DNA of 36,447 nt from Caldilineales bacterium (GTDB lineage: Bacteria; Chloroflexota; Anaerolineae; JAAEKA01): assembly GCA_025055015.1 (NCBI GenBank), contig JANWYQ010000095.1:1-36447 (forward strand). Direction: 5' to 3'. Positions within the stretch are counted from its first letter, which is position 1; each line of letters starts with the position of its first letter. The translations under genes were made by a program, and so were the position numbers. This document shows positions 26,166 through 35,988 of this stretch, piece by piece. Below the pieces are notes generated by a model that was not told the origin of the DNA, did no database searches, and was given only the letters and a program-made list of their open reading frames with translations.

Positions 26166-26407
26166 CTGCGGAGTTCGCACCCCCAGGTGCGCACGAGTGA
26201 ACGGCGGACAATGCCCTGCGGAATTCGCACCCCCAGGTGCGAACGGCCTCGACGAAACCCAACCGCAATCCCCCTGCGGACCTCGCACCCCCAGGTGCGC
26301 ACGAGTGCACGGCGAACAATGCCCTGCGGAATTCGCACCCCCAGGTGCGAACAGGCGCAACACACCCCAACCGCAATCCCTGCGGAGTGCGCACCCCCCG
26401 GTGCGCA
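26166..26407. repeat. Array of five 27-28-bp palindromic repeats in a dimeric pattern
   Basis: Five copies of CTGCGGA-NN-TCGCACC-CCC-AGGTGCG, each able to form a CGCACC/GGTGCG stem with a 4-nt loop, start at 26166, 26216, 26274, 26324 and 26380. Odd copies end GCGCA and even copies end GCGAA. The 23-nt spacers after copies 1 and 3 are near-identical (ACGAGTG...ACAATGCC), and those after copies 2 and 4 share CCCAACCGCAATCC. The true unit is therefore a dimer of about 106-108 bp, present 2.5 times. No cas gene is near. It resembles a REP/BIME-type array. Confidence 0.85.
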
Positions 26408-26863
26408 CGAGTGAGAGAACACCGGACAGCGAATGGGGGCAACGAACAAACGAATCGCCGATCCGGCGACCTTTCATCCGTCGCAGCGCCCGCCGGGCAT
26501 GGGGAGTTGTCCTGAAAATATCCTGTACCCCAACATCTTGGCCACTACCCGCTGGTTCGGCGGTGTCGTTCATATGGGTGTGGTGTGGCATATACGGGTG
26601 TGTGGAGACCTCACCCAAAACTAACCCACCCATGCGCCCCTACTTTCAGCCTACCACCCGCCGCCAGCGGGAGTTCCCGTTTCGGGTTGCCGAAGAAACC
26701 GGCAACATCACGAGCCAAGCTATCGGATGATTGCCCACCGGCTTGGCCAGCGCCACGGTCGGCCGGTGATCGGCCACACCGAGCCACGCGCCTGTGCTGG
26801 CACCTGCCGCTCTTCGGCGCCGGCCCGCCCGTGACCGCTGAGGAGATGGGGGCTGCCCTCCCA
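26408..26863. other. Stretch without a recognisable gene
   Basis: No reading frame here has convincing codon use, a ribosome site or a family I recognise. Short frames run through it in all phases. Towards its right end it merges into the repeat shared with 35766-35809, so it is probably mobile-element or repeat debris. Confidence 0.5.
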
Positions 26864-26907
26864 TGGAACGGGGCGGACGACTGGCCGCCCTGCTGGCCGA
26901 GTTTATC
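26864..26907 (+). repeat. Left copy of the 44-bp inverted repeat flanking the ABC cluster
   Basis: The 44 bp match the reverse complement of 35766-35809 at 42 positions, from TGGAA to GAGTTTATC. Both copies can be read as GRLAALLAEFI in one frame; here a frame continues with PSYNNRPHPERKA and a stop, which looks like the tail of a decayed coding sequence. Confidence 0.85.
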
Positions 26908-27018
26908 CCCTCCTACAACAACCGCCCGCACCCAGAGCGCAAAGCTTAAAGGCCTCTCTCCGAACGATTAGGCTGGCCACCTCCAGGCTTGTTCAAGATG
27001 TTAGGGTATAGACGTTTT

Positions 27019-27047
27019 TTTACAAACGCGGCAATTCCTGATAAAAT
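27019..27047 (+). promoter_or_regulatory. Consensus-like promoter within mobile-element debris
   Basis: TTTACA (27019-27024), 17-bp spacer, TAAAAT (27042-27047); five of six bases match in each hexamer. It points towards the transporter cluster, whose first start codon lies about 670 bp away, across the transposase remnant, which is on the other strand. It could be an outward promoter of an old insertion sequence that drives the cluster. Confidence 0.5.
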
Positions 27048-27077
27048 TGTCTCACCTGTGCGGTTAGGTGAACGTCC

Positions 27078-27500
27078 TCACGCTGGGCCTGGATCAAGGG
27101 AGAACGCCAGGGTCTGCGTGCTGAACCAGCGAGAGCCTTCGCCGTTCTTGACCAAAGCCGTGAGCGACGCCAGCCCCGCGTAACCGGGCTCACGCCAACT
27201 CACGCCACGGCGTTTTTGCCGATCCGCCACCACCAGGTCATTTGCCCTTTCGGCCGCCTGGCTGGTGTTGCACAGGCCCAGGCGCTTGCAGACAGCATAG
27301 CAGGGGATGACTGAGCAGTGGCGCTCGCCGTAGTTCACCAGCTGCTCGAGGGCGCTCTGGTCCTTGACCTGCGCGGGCGCGATCTCCCGGAGCACAGCCA
27401 CTGCGCGGCGCCCTCTGCTGCTTCACCCCCACCTCGTCAATAGCCACCAGGACGATGTGATCCGGGTCTTCTTAGGAGACTGGGTCGCTCTCCATCTCCG
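27078..27500 (-). pseudogene. Transposase remnant (C-terminal part, with a stop and a frameshift)
   Basis: Read on the minus strand, one frame gives [16 protein letters not shown] one-base shift near 27420 then leads into LREIAPAQVKDQSALEQLV and on to RANDLVVADRQKRRGVSW ... ALVKNGEGSRWF. The Asp in IDEVGV and the final R.K..G.SW...G...L..L..NG..W pattern are typical of DDE transposase C-termini (ISLre2/UPF0236-like by memory, family not certain). An in-frame TAA (27474-27472) and the frameshift make it inactive. The N-terminal half is not recognisable. It lies between the palindromic array and the transporter cluster. Confidence 0.6.
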
Positions 27501-27512
27501 CCACTCACTGTA

Positions 27513-27535
27513 GCGCAACTCCGCCGGAGTTGCGC
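27513..27535. repeat. Perfect 10-bp inverted repeat
   Basis: GCGCAACTCC (27513-27522) and GGAGTTGCGC (27526-27535) with a 3-bp centre. No T-run follows on either strand, so it is more likely a repeat-element arm than a terminator. It lies just beyond the transposase remnant. Confidence 0.5.
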
Positions 27536-27719
27536 CACAAAGGCCCTGGTTCAACACGTAAACGAACCGTCCATGCTCTCGCCGGATGGCCGTGGCTGTC
27601 GGTTCGTCGTCGCACGGCATGATCCGGACTTGGATTTCGATGCGGTAATTAGCCATCGGGTACCTAATCGGCTCGTGCTTGGAGCCCATTGGACGGACAA
27701 TTCGCTCAGGGAGGTACCG

Positions 27720-28700
27720 ATGACCACGTCCCACCCTGAAAAGCGCGTCTTGCGGCTGCCCCAGTTCCGCGAGTTCAATGTGCTGGCAGCGTTCGTGCTG
27801 CTCTGCCTCTTCTTCTACCTCCAAAGGCCGGATGCCTTTGCCAAGCCCGCTAACCTGGCCATCATCATGCGCTTCATCGCCACCTTCGGCATGCTGGCCA
27901 TCGGCGAGGTGCTGGTCATTATCACGGGCGGCATCGACCTGAGCGTCGGCTCCCTCATTGCGCTGATCGGGGTGATCGTGGCCACCCTCATGCTCAAAGG
28001 CGTGGGCGGCGTGACCGTGGGCATGGTACCGGCAATCCTCATCGGCCTGGTCATCGGCATCCTGGTCGGCATGTGGCACGGTTTCTTCGTCACCAGGTTG
28101 CGGATCCCTCCCTTTATCATCACCCTGGGCACTTGGTTGATTGCCAAGGGGCTGGCTGCGTTCATCACCCGCGGCTATCCGGTAGTCTATCCGTCTGAGT
28201 CGCCCTTCCTCTTCCTGGGGCAGGGCACAATCATGGCGATCCCGGTGATGTTCATCATCCTGGTCGTCATCGCAGCAGTGATCCTGTTTATCCTGAACTA
28301 CACCTCACTGGGCTACCGCATCTACGCGGTGGGCGGCAACATCGAGGCGGCCCGGCTGTCGGGGGTCAACGTGGACCGCGTCCGCGTCTTCTGCTATGCG
28401 GTCAGTGGCTTCCTGGCAGCACTGACGGGGATCATGCTGGCCTCGCGGCTGGGGCAGGGCACACCGACGGTGGGAAGCGCGTACGAGCTGTGGGCCATCG
28501 CGGGTGCGGTTATCGGCGGCACCAGCCTGAAGGGCGGCGAGGGCACCGTCTTGGGCGCCATCCTGGGCGCGGCTATCGTCGGCGTGATGCAAAACGGCAT
28601 GGTTTTGCTGAACGTCTCGTCCTATTTGCAGGACGTGATCCTGGGGATCGTGCTGGTGGTCGCAGTGGTGTACGATACGTTGCGACGTCGCGAGAAGTAG
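27720..28700 (+). CDS. Ribose/xylose-type ABC transporter permease, first set
   Basis: 326 residues; AGGGAGG (27708-27714) fixes the ATG at 27720. A multi-helix protein of the RbsC/BPD_transp_2 family, with the signatures [15 protein letters not shown] near residue 68 and [26 protein letters not shown] near 260 (cytoplasmic loop that contacts the ATPase). It forms the membrane channel of a carbohydrate importer; the substrate cannot be read from the sequence. It is the first gene of a P-A-SS-A-P cluster, with the ATPase 41 bp downstream. No good promoter is directly upstream, and the nearest candidate is at 27019-27047. Confidence 0.95.
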   Translation: MTTSHPEKRVLRLPQFREFNVLAAFVLLCLFFYLQRPDAFAKPANLAIIMRFIATFGMLAIGEVLVIITGGIDLSVGSLIALIGVIVATLMLKGVGGVTVGMVPAILIGLVIGILVGMWHGFFVTRLRIPPFIITLGTWLIAKGLAAFITRGYPVVYPSESPFLFLGQGTIMAIPVMFIILVVIAAVILFILNYTSLGYRIYAVGGNIEAARLSGVNVDRVRVFCYAVSGFLAALTGIMLASRLGQGTPTVGSAYELWAIAGAVIGGTSLKGGEGTVLGAILGAAIVGVMQNGMVLLNVSSYLQDVILGIVLVVAVVYDTLRRREK

Positions 28701-28741
28701 CGACCGCGTCATAACGTAACCTGACCCTCAGGAGATCGGGC

Positions 28742-30280
28742 TTGGAAGCGACAACTGCGAATGGGCTGCTGCTTCAGGTGCGCGGGGCTTCGAAGGCCTT
28801 CGGCGGCGTTAGGGCTTTGGACCGGGTGGACTTTGAGGTCTATCCCGGCGAGGTCGTCGCGCTGCTGGGCGAAAACGGCGCCGGCAAATCCACCCTGATG
28901 AAGATCCTCGCCGGGGTCTACCGGCCGGACGAGGGGGAATTCTACCTGGCCGGCCGGCCGTATGCTCCGCGCACCCCGCACGAGGCTCAGCAGCTCGGCA
29001 TCTCCACCATCTACCAGGAATTCAACCTGACCCCCAACCAGAGCGCGGCGGTCAACATCTTCCTGGGCCGAGAGCCGCATCGCGGGGGCACGCTGGGCCG
29101 TCTGGTGGGTTTCGTGGACCGGCCGCGGATGAACAAGGAGGCAGCCCAGCTGCTGGCGCGCGTCGGCGCGCGCTTCAAGCCGGATACCCTGGTGCGGCAT
29201 CTCTCGGTGGCCCAACAGCAGACAGTAGAGATCGCCAAGGCGCTGGCGATCAAAGCCCAGGTCATCATCATGGACGAGCCGACTTCGGCCCTGGGCGAGG
29301 AGGAAGTTGCCGTCCTGTTCGACATCATCCGCAGCCTCAAGGCCCAGGGGATCGCGGTGATCTTCATCACCCACCGCCTGGAAGAGGTGTTCCGCGTTGC
29401 CGATCGCATCATCGTCCTGCGAGATGGCCGCCGCGTCGGCACGTTGCCGATCGCCGAGGCCACCCCGGAGAAGATCATCGGCCTGATGGTCGGCCGCGTG
29501 CTGGACCGCAGCCAGGCCCACATCAGCCACGCTCGCGCCGGCGAACCGGTGCTGGAAGTGCGCGGCCTGACCCGTCGCGGGGTCATCCATGATGTCAGCT
29601 TCACCGTGCATCGGGGCGAGATCCTGGGCATAGCGGGTCTGGTGGGCGCCGGCCGCACCGAGACAGCCCGCGCCATCTTCGGCGCCGACCCCCTGGACGC
29701 AGGCGAGATCCTGATCGAAGGCAAGCGGGTGACCATCACCTCTCCCACCGAGGCTGTCAGGCACGGGTTGGCCCTGGTGCCGGAAAGCCGCCAGTTGCAC
29801 GGCCTGATCCTGATCAGCAGCGTTGCTCGTAACATCGCCCTGCCCAACCTGGACAGGCTCTCGCGACGTTCGGTGGTCAGTGGCCGGCGCCTGCGAACGC
29901 TGGTCACAAACTACGTGACGCGTCTCAACATCCGGACGCCCAGCATCGTCCAGCCGGTCAACAGGCTCTCCGGCGGCAACCAGCAGAAGGTCGTGGTGGC
30001 CAAATGGCTGGCGTCGCAGCCGAAGGTGCTGATCCTCGACGAGCCGACGCGCGGGATTGACGTGGGCGCCAAGGCCGAGGTCTATGCCATCATGAGGAAT
30101 TTGGCAGAGCAGGGGATCGGGATTATCATGATATCTTCAGAGATGCCCGAAATCTTGGCCATGAGCGACCGCATCCTCGTCATGCACGAGGGCCGGGTGG
30201 CCGGAATTTTGGATCGTGCCGAAGCGACGCAAGAGCTGATCATGGCCTATGCCAGCGGCACACTGCGGTTGCAAGAGTAG
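28742..30280 (+). CDS. Ribose/galactose-type ABC transporter ATPase (duplicated domain), first set
   Basis: 512 residues from a TTG start with AGGAG at 28730-28734. Two ABC domains as in RbsA/MglA. Domain 1 has Walker A GENGAGKST (43-51), Q-loop IYQEFNLT, signature LSVAQQQ and Walker B VIIMDEPTSAL. Domain 2 has the degenerate Walker A GLVGAGRTET, signature LSGGNQQK and Walker B LILDEPTRGID. The weakened second P-loop is normal for this subfamily. It powers sugar uptake with the permease at 27720. A 59-bp patch (30023-30081) is almost identical to the second ATPase gene. Confidence 0.96.
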   Translation: MEATTANGLLLQVRGASKAFGGVRALDRVDFEVYPGEVVALLGENGAGKSTLMKILAGVYRPDEGEFYLAGRPYAPRTPHEAQQLGISTIYQEFNLTPNQSAAVNIFLGREPHRGGTLGRLVGFVDRPRMNKEAAQLLARVGARFKPDTLVRHLSVAQQQTVEIAKALAIKAQVIIMDEPTSALGEEEVAVLFDIIRSLKAQGIAVIFITHRLEEVFRVADRIIVLRDGRRVGTLPIAEATPEKIIGLMVGRVLDRSQAHISHARAGEPVLEVRGLTRRGVIHDVSFTVHRGEILGIAGLVGAGRTETARAIFGADPLDAGEILIEGKRVTITSPTEAVRHGLALVPESRQLHGLILISSVARNIALPNLDRLSRRSVVSGRRLRTLVTNYVTRLNIRTPSIVQPVNRLSGGNQQKVVVAKWLASQPKVLILDEPTRGIDVGAKAEVYAIMRNLAEQGIGIIMISSEMPEILAMSDRILVMHEGRVAGILDRAEATQELIMAYASGTLRLQE

Positions 30281-30301
30281 TCTACGTCGGTTGCAAAGCC
30301 G

Positions 30302-30449
30302 AAAGGAGGTGGTGGGCGAGAGAGCAGAAGGTAACCATTCAGCCTGGAGACCGGAAGTCGCAGCCACTCTCGCAAAGCCCTGCCTCCGCGGGCTCAAGGC
30401 CGGTCGCCGTAGGGCGGCTTCGCAGGGGTAGGCGTGGTTTCCAACCGCC
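30302..30449 (+). ncRNA. Candidate structured leader before the double binding-protein gene
   Basis: The 260 bp between ATPase and binding protein (30281-30540) have no clear gene but much structure. Stems visible by eye: GCGAGAG (30316-30322) with CTCTCGC (30367-30373); CCCTGC (30378-30383) with GCAGGG (30422-30427); GTCGCC with GGCGGC inside that; and GGC..GGTT with AACC GCC (30431-30449). It begins with AAAGGAGG (30302-30309), a perfect Shine-Dalgarno sequence with no start codon at proper distance: in-frame GTGs at 30309 and 30312 are too close, though they open a 41-codon frame to 30431. I do not recognise an RNA class. Confidence 0.4.
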
Positions 30450-30540
30450 GGCTGATTAGTTACAAAGAAAGCACATCTGAAGTCACCTGAGACGGTCGTT
30501 TCAACCCATTCACTGACTCTCAGCAGGGAGGAGCATCTCC

Positions 30541-32547
<2,007 letters not shown>

Positions 32548-32566
32548 AGGTGTGAAAGTGTAGCTT

Positions 32567-32601
32567 CACGTGCCAGGCACCTCGCAAGTGCCTGGCACGT
32601 G
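32567..32601. repeat. 14-bp perfect inverted repeat after the binding-protein gene
   Basis: CACGTGCCAGGCAC (32567-32580) and GTGCCTGGCACGTG (32588-32601) with a 7-nt loop. It starts 20 bp after the stop codon. No T-run follows, so it would slow decay or processing of the mRNA rather than be a classical terminator. Its form suggests an interspersed palindromic repeat. Confidence 0.75.
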
Positions 32602-32625
32602 GCTATCCTGAAGAAATAACATCGC

Positions 32626-32716
32626 GAGCATCCTGAGCGGAGCGAAGCGCCGACGAAGGAGGTGGCCTCCCTATGACCGCTCCACACCTCTCGACTCCGC
32701 TCCGCTGAGGGTGCTT
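32626..32716. repeat. Imperfect inverted-repeat element
   Basis: Arms 32626-32647 (GAGCATCCTGAGCGGAGCGA..) and 32695-32716 are complementary at 18 of 22 positions, with about 47 bp between. The CCTGAGCGGAGCGAAG sequence is of a type I know to be widespread between bacterial genes. It is probably a small non-autonomous repeat. Confidence 0.65.
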
Positions 32717-32903
32717 TGTTCATTTTCGTTGGTGATTGTGCCCCGGCAGGGGCATCAACGCTGCCCTGAGAATAGGACGCCGGGACATTCCGCAGCAAGC
32801 TGCGACGTCCTTGTTCGTGTGCCGTTGCGCCGCGCCGCGGCGGCGGTTTTTCGCTGACCCTGGTGGCCCACGTCGCGCGTAACATCTGTGCTGAATAGGC
32901 GCC

Positions 32904-32968
32904 CCTTCGTAGTGGCGACTTTAGTCGCCCCGGACTGCGGCGGACGGCTGAAGCCGTCACTACGAAGG
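32904..32968. repeat. 65-bp MITE/REP-like element with terminal inverted repeats
   Basis: Terminal repeats CCTTCGTAGTG (32904-32914) and CACTACGAAGG (32958-32968) are perfect over 11 bp. Inside are two further hairpins, GGCGACT-TT-AGTCGCC (32914-32929) and GACGGCT-GA-AGCCGTC (32943-32958), so the whole element can fold into a three-way cruciform. It is the third repeat element in the gap between the two halves of the transporter cluster. Confidence 0.8.
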
Positions 32969-32991
32969 TTCTCATTGACCCTTACTACGGT

Positions 32992-33020
32992 GTGACGGGC
33001 AATTCTACACCCGCTAAGAT
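32992..33020 (+). promoter_or_regulatory. Weak promoter candidate for the second ATPase/permease pair
   Basis: GTGACG (32992-32997), 17-bp spacer, TAAGAT (33015-33020); four of six matches in each hexamer. It would give the second pair independent transcription across the repeat-filled gap. Confidence 0.3.
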
Positions 33021-33073
33021 ACTCGAGGACGGCGCCCAGCTTCGGAAGCTGTGAAACAACTACGGAGCCTACC

Positions 33074-34630
33074 TTGACCGAGACCAACAACTACGTACTC
33101 CGCATGGAGCGCATCTCCAAGGCCTTTCCCAGCGTGCAGGCGTTGGACAACGTGGATTTCGAGGTTGCGGCCGGGGAAGTAGTCGCCCTGGTGGGCGAGA
33201 ACGGCGCAGGCAAATCCACCCTCATGAAGATCCTCGCGGGCGCTTACAAGAAGGATGCCGGACGCATCTTCCTGGAAGGGAAAGAGGTCGAGATCGAGAG
33301 CCCGCTCCACGCCCAGCAATTGGGGATCGCCACCATCTATCAGGAATTCAACCTGACGCGCAACCAGACGGCCGCAGCCAACATCTTCATGACGCGCGAG
33401 CCAAGGCAGAAGGGGCTTCTGGGCAAGCTCGGCCTGGTGGATCGCCGGCGCATGGAGGCCGAGGCACAGCAGATCCTTGACCGCATCGGCGCCCGTATCA
33501 GCGCAGCTGCGCGCGTGCGCGACCTGTCGGTGGCCCAGCAGCAACAGGTGGAGATCGCCAAGGCTCTGGCCGTAGAAGCCCGCATCATCATCATGGATGA
33601 GCCCACTGCAGCCCTGGGCGAAAGCGAGGTCGAAAACCTTTTCCGGACCGTGCTCGGCCTCAAAGAGCAGGGGATCTCGGTCATCTTCATCACCCACCGC
33701 CTGGAGGAGTTGTTCCGGGTGGCCGATCGCGTGGTGGTGCTGCGAGACGGCCGCCGCGTCGGCGAGATCTCCCTGAAAACCGAAACGGCCGGGGGAACGC
33801 AGAGCGCGTCGGACACCCAGGCCCTGACCGACCGGATCATCAGCATGATGGTAGGCCGTACCCTGGACGACATGTTCCACAAAGAAGCGGCCGCAATTGG
33901 GGAGCCGATCCTGGAGGTAAGAAACCTATCCCGCAAGGGCGTGGTCGAAGGTGTCAGCTTCACCTTGCGCCGCGGCGAGATCCTCGGCTTCGCCGGCTTG
34001 GTGGGCGCAGGCCGCACCGAGACTGTGCGGCTCCTGTTCGGGGCCGACCCGCGCGACAGCGGCGAGATCCTGCTCGAGGGCAAGCCGGTAGACCTGCGCT
34101 CGCCCCACGATGCTGCGCAGATCGGCCTGGGGCTGGTGCCGGAAGACCGCGCCAACCAGGGCCTGGTCCTCAAACTGCCCGTGCAGGAGAACATCGTCTT
34201 GGCGACCCTCGACCGGCACAGCCGGGCGCGCTTCGTGGACCGTCGCGCGACCGAGCGCACCGCTTCCGATTACGTCAACCGGTTGACCATTCGCACGCCG
34301 CATCTCCGCCAAAAAGCTATGTTCCTCTCCGGCGGCAACCAACAGAAGATCGTCCTGGCCAAGTGGCTGGCCGCGCAACCCAAGGTGCTGATCCTCGACG
34401 AGCCGACGCGTGGGATTGACGTGGGCGCCAAGGCCGAGGTGCACGCCCTGATGAGCCAGCTGGCCCAGAGCGGCATGGGCATTATCATGATTTCATCGGA
34501 CCTGCCGGAGGTCTTGGGGATGAGCGACCGCATTCTGGTGATGCACGAAGGCCGCGTGGCCGGTATCCTGGATCGGGCCGAAGCAACCCAGGAAAAGGTC
34601 ATGGCGCTGGCCAGCGGCGCACAAGTATGA
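33074..34630 (+). CDS. Ribose/galactose-type ABC transporter ATPase (duplicated domain), second set
   Basis: 518 residues from a TTG with ACGGAG upstream; an ATG at residue 11 would cut into the first beta-strand. The domain plan matches the first ATPase: Walker A GENGAGKST (41-49), LSVAQQQQ, IIIMDEPTAAL, then GLVGAGRTET, LSGGNQQK and LILDEPTRGID. An extra Thr/Ser-rich stretch of about 20 residues near residue 240 (TETAGGTQSASDTQ) separates the two halves and is absent from the first copy. It energises the importer together with the permease that follows. The sequence similarity to the first copy indicates duplication. Confidence 0.96.
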   Translation: MTETNNYVLRMERISKAFPSVQALDNVDFEVAAGEVVALVGENGAGKSTLMKILAGAYKKDAGRIFLEGKEVEIESPLHAQQLGIATIYQEFNLTRNQTAAANIFMTREPRQKGLLGKLGLVDRRRMEAEAQQILDRIGARISAAARVRDLSVAQQQQVEIAKALAVEARIIIMDEPTAALGESEVENLFRTVLGLKEQGISVIFITHRLEELFRVADRVVVLRDGRRVGEISLKTETAGGTQSASDTQALTDRIISMMVGRTLDDMFHKEAAAIGEPILEVRNLSRKGVVEGVSFTLRRGEILGFAGLVGAGRTETVRLLFGADPRDSGEILLEGKPVDLRSPHDAAQIGLGLVPEDRANQGLVLKLPVQENIVLATLDRHSRARFVDRRATERTASDYVNRLTIRTPHLRQKAMFLSGGNQQKIVLAKWLAAQPKVLILDEPTRGIDVGAKAEVHALMSQLAQSGMGIIMISSDLPEVLGMSDRILVMHEGRVAGILDRAEATQEKVMALASGAQV

Positions 34631-34665
34631 TGCGTCATGAATGGGACGAAAGGACTTCAATAAAT

Positions 34666-35667
34666 ATGGCCGAGACGACATCTATCTCAGCCAAATCTTA
34701 CGCCCGGCGCACTACATGGCGCGACATCATGCGCGCGCAGGAGTTCGGCGTCTTCCTCATCTTGCTGGCCATGGTCGTCAGCCTCAGCCTGGGCACCAGC
34801 ACCTTCATGACCAGCACTAACATTTTCAACATCCTGCGCGCTTTCTCCTGGATCGCCATCAGCGCCTTCGGACAGTGCATGGTGATCATCACTTGCGGCA
34901 TCGACCTGTCGGTGGGCTCGGTGATGGCCTTCTCCGGGCTGATTACCGCTTTGCTTCTGACGCGCCAACCGTCGGTCCCGGTGCCGCTCGCTGTGTTGGG
35001 CGGCCTGGCTGCCGGGTCGTTTGTGGGCCTGCTCAACGGACTGATGATCACCAAAGGCAGGCTGCCTCCTTTCATCGCCACACTGGGCACCCTGCTGATG
35101 GCGCGCGGCACTGTTCAAGGCATCACCGGCGGCTGGCCGGTGCGCGATCTGCCGGAGAGCTTTCGGAATTTGGGCCAGTACGACATCCCAGTCGCCGGCG
35201 TGGGGGTACCGTTGCCGCTGATCTTCATGCTGATTTGCGCCGTTCTGGTGAGCATCTTCCTCACCCGCACTGTGTGGGGCTATCGCATCTACGCGTTAGG
35301 CGGTAACGAAACGGCTGCAGGGCTTTCGGGCATCAACACAGCCCACACGAAGATCATGGTCTACACCCTGTGCTCCTTCCTCACCAGCGTCGGCGGCATC
35401 CTGATGACGGCCCGGTTAGGGGTGGCTGCGCCCACGGCCGCGCAGGGCTACGAGCTGGACGTGATCGCGGCGGCCGTCGTCGGCGGCACCAGCCTGAGCG
35501 GTGGCGAAGGCTCCATCCTGGGGGTGTTAATCGGCGCGGCCATCATGCAGGTGCTGCGGAACGGCCTGGTCTTGATCGGCGTGGAGGCTTACTGGTTACA
35601 GGCTGTGCAAGGCTTGATCATCGTGCTGGCCATCATGTTCGACCAGTGGCGCAAGAGCCGGCGGTAG
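34666..35667 (+). CDS. Ribose/xylose-type ABC transporter permease, second set
   Basis: 333 residues from the ATG at 34666, preceded by GAAAGGA; an alternative ATG at 34627 overlaps the ATPase stop (ATGA) and adds 13 residues. RbsC-like family, with [15 protein letters not shown] near residue 77 and AAAVVGGTSLSGGEGSILGVLIGA near 266. It is clearly homologous to the first permease but diverged, so a heterodimeric channel or two separate importers are both possible. Last gene of the mirror cluster. I see no convincing terminator downstream. Confidence 0.95.
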   Translation: MAETTSISAKSYARRTTWRDIMRAQEFGVFLILLAMVVSLSLGTSTFMTSTNIFNILRAFSWIAISAFGQCMVIITCGIDLSVGSVMAFSGLITALLLTRQPSVPVPLAVLGGLAAGSFVGLLNGLMITKGRLPPFIATLGTLLMARGTVQGITGGWPVRDLPESFRNLGQYDIPVAGVGVPLPLIFMLICAVLVSIFLTRTVWGYRIYALGGNETAAGLSGINTAHTKIMVYTLCSFLTSVGGILMTARLGVAAPTAAQGYELDVIAAAVVGGTSLSGGEGSILGVLIGAAIMQVLRNGLVLIGVEAYWLQAVQGLIIVLAIMFDQWRKSRR

Positions 35668-35988
35668 AAACTCTCAGAGTGGCCGCTCCATCAAAGTGCA
35701 GCGACCGGAGACGCCCTGGTTGAGAATGCCGGGGCCTGCTGCGAACTGCTCGACTTGGTTTTTGTGATAAACTCGGCCAGCAGGGCGGCCAGTCGTCCGT
35801 CCCATTCCAGCGGCGTTTCTCCAACCACTGTTTCGTTGCCCTATTCGCTGTCCGTTTTTTTGTTAAGAAACCTTGACCCGCCGTACACAACCGCGCAACG
35901 CAGGGGGTGTAAGCTAAGGGCGCGCGAGGGATAGCGCTGCGTCGCCGCTGCCTCGCGCATACCCTGAGCAGACAGAAAGGCGAACGCC
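35668..35988 (+). other. Gap with repeat debris before the HtrA-like gene
   Basis: No intact gene. It contains the right inverted-repeat copy (35766-35809), read on the minus strand as part of a decayed frame (WDGRLAALLAEFITKTKS), and a T-run at 35855-35861. A TTGTTA with TACACA 18 bp downstream (35860-35889) is a weak promoter possibility for the next gene. Confidence 0.5.
35766..35809 (-). repeat. Right copy of the 44-bp inverted repeat flanking the ABC cluster
   Basis: The reverse complement matches 26864-26907 at 42 of 44 positions. Outside the 44 bp the two flanks diverge sharply. Together the copies bracket 27720-35667 in opposite orientation. Confidence 0.85.

Noticed and set aside
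26166-26407. CRISPR array
   Set aside because: Repeats are palindromic and spaced regularly, but the spacers belong to two repeating classes, copies differ systematically, and no cas genes are present.
26022-26633. Minus-strand frames reading through the palindromic array
   Set aside because: They encode the repeat sequence (CAPGGA, SHLGVR) in several frames; no codon bias or ribosome site supports a gene.
27423-28079. Long minus-strand frame opposite the first permease
   Set aside because: Its His/Asp/Gln-rich composition marks it as the complement of the hydrophobic permease codons.
30309-30431. 41-codon frame starting GTG after AAAGGAGG
   Set aside because: The start overlaps or touches the Shine-Dalgarno sequence, leaving no spacing; kept only as part of the leader description.
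32567-32601. Rho-independent terminator after the binding-protein gene
   Set aside because: The stem is excellent but no T-run follows on either strand; listed as a repeat.
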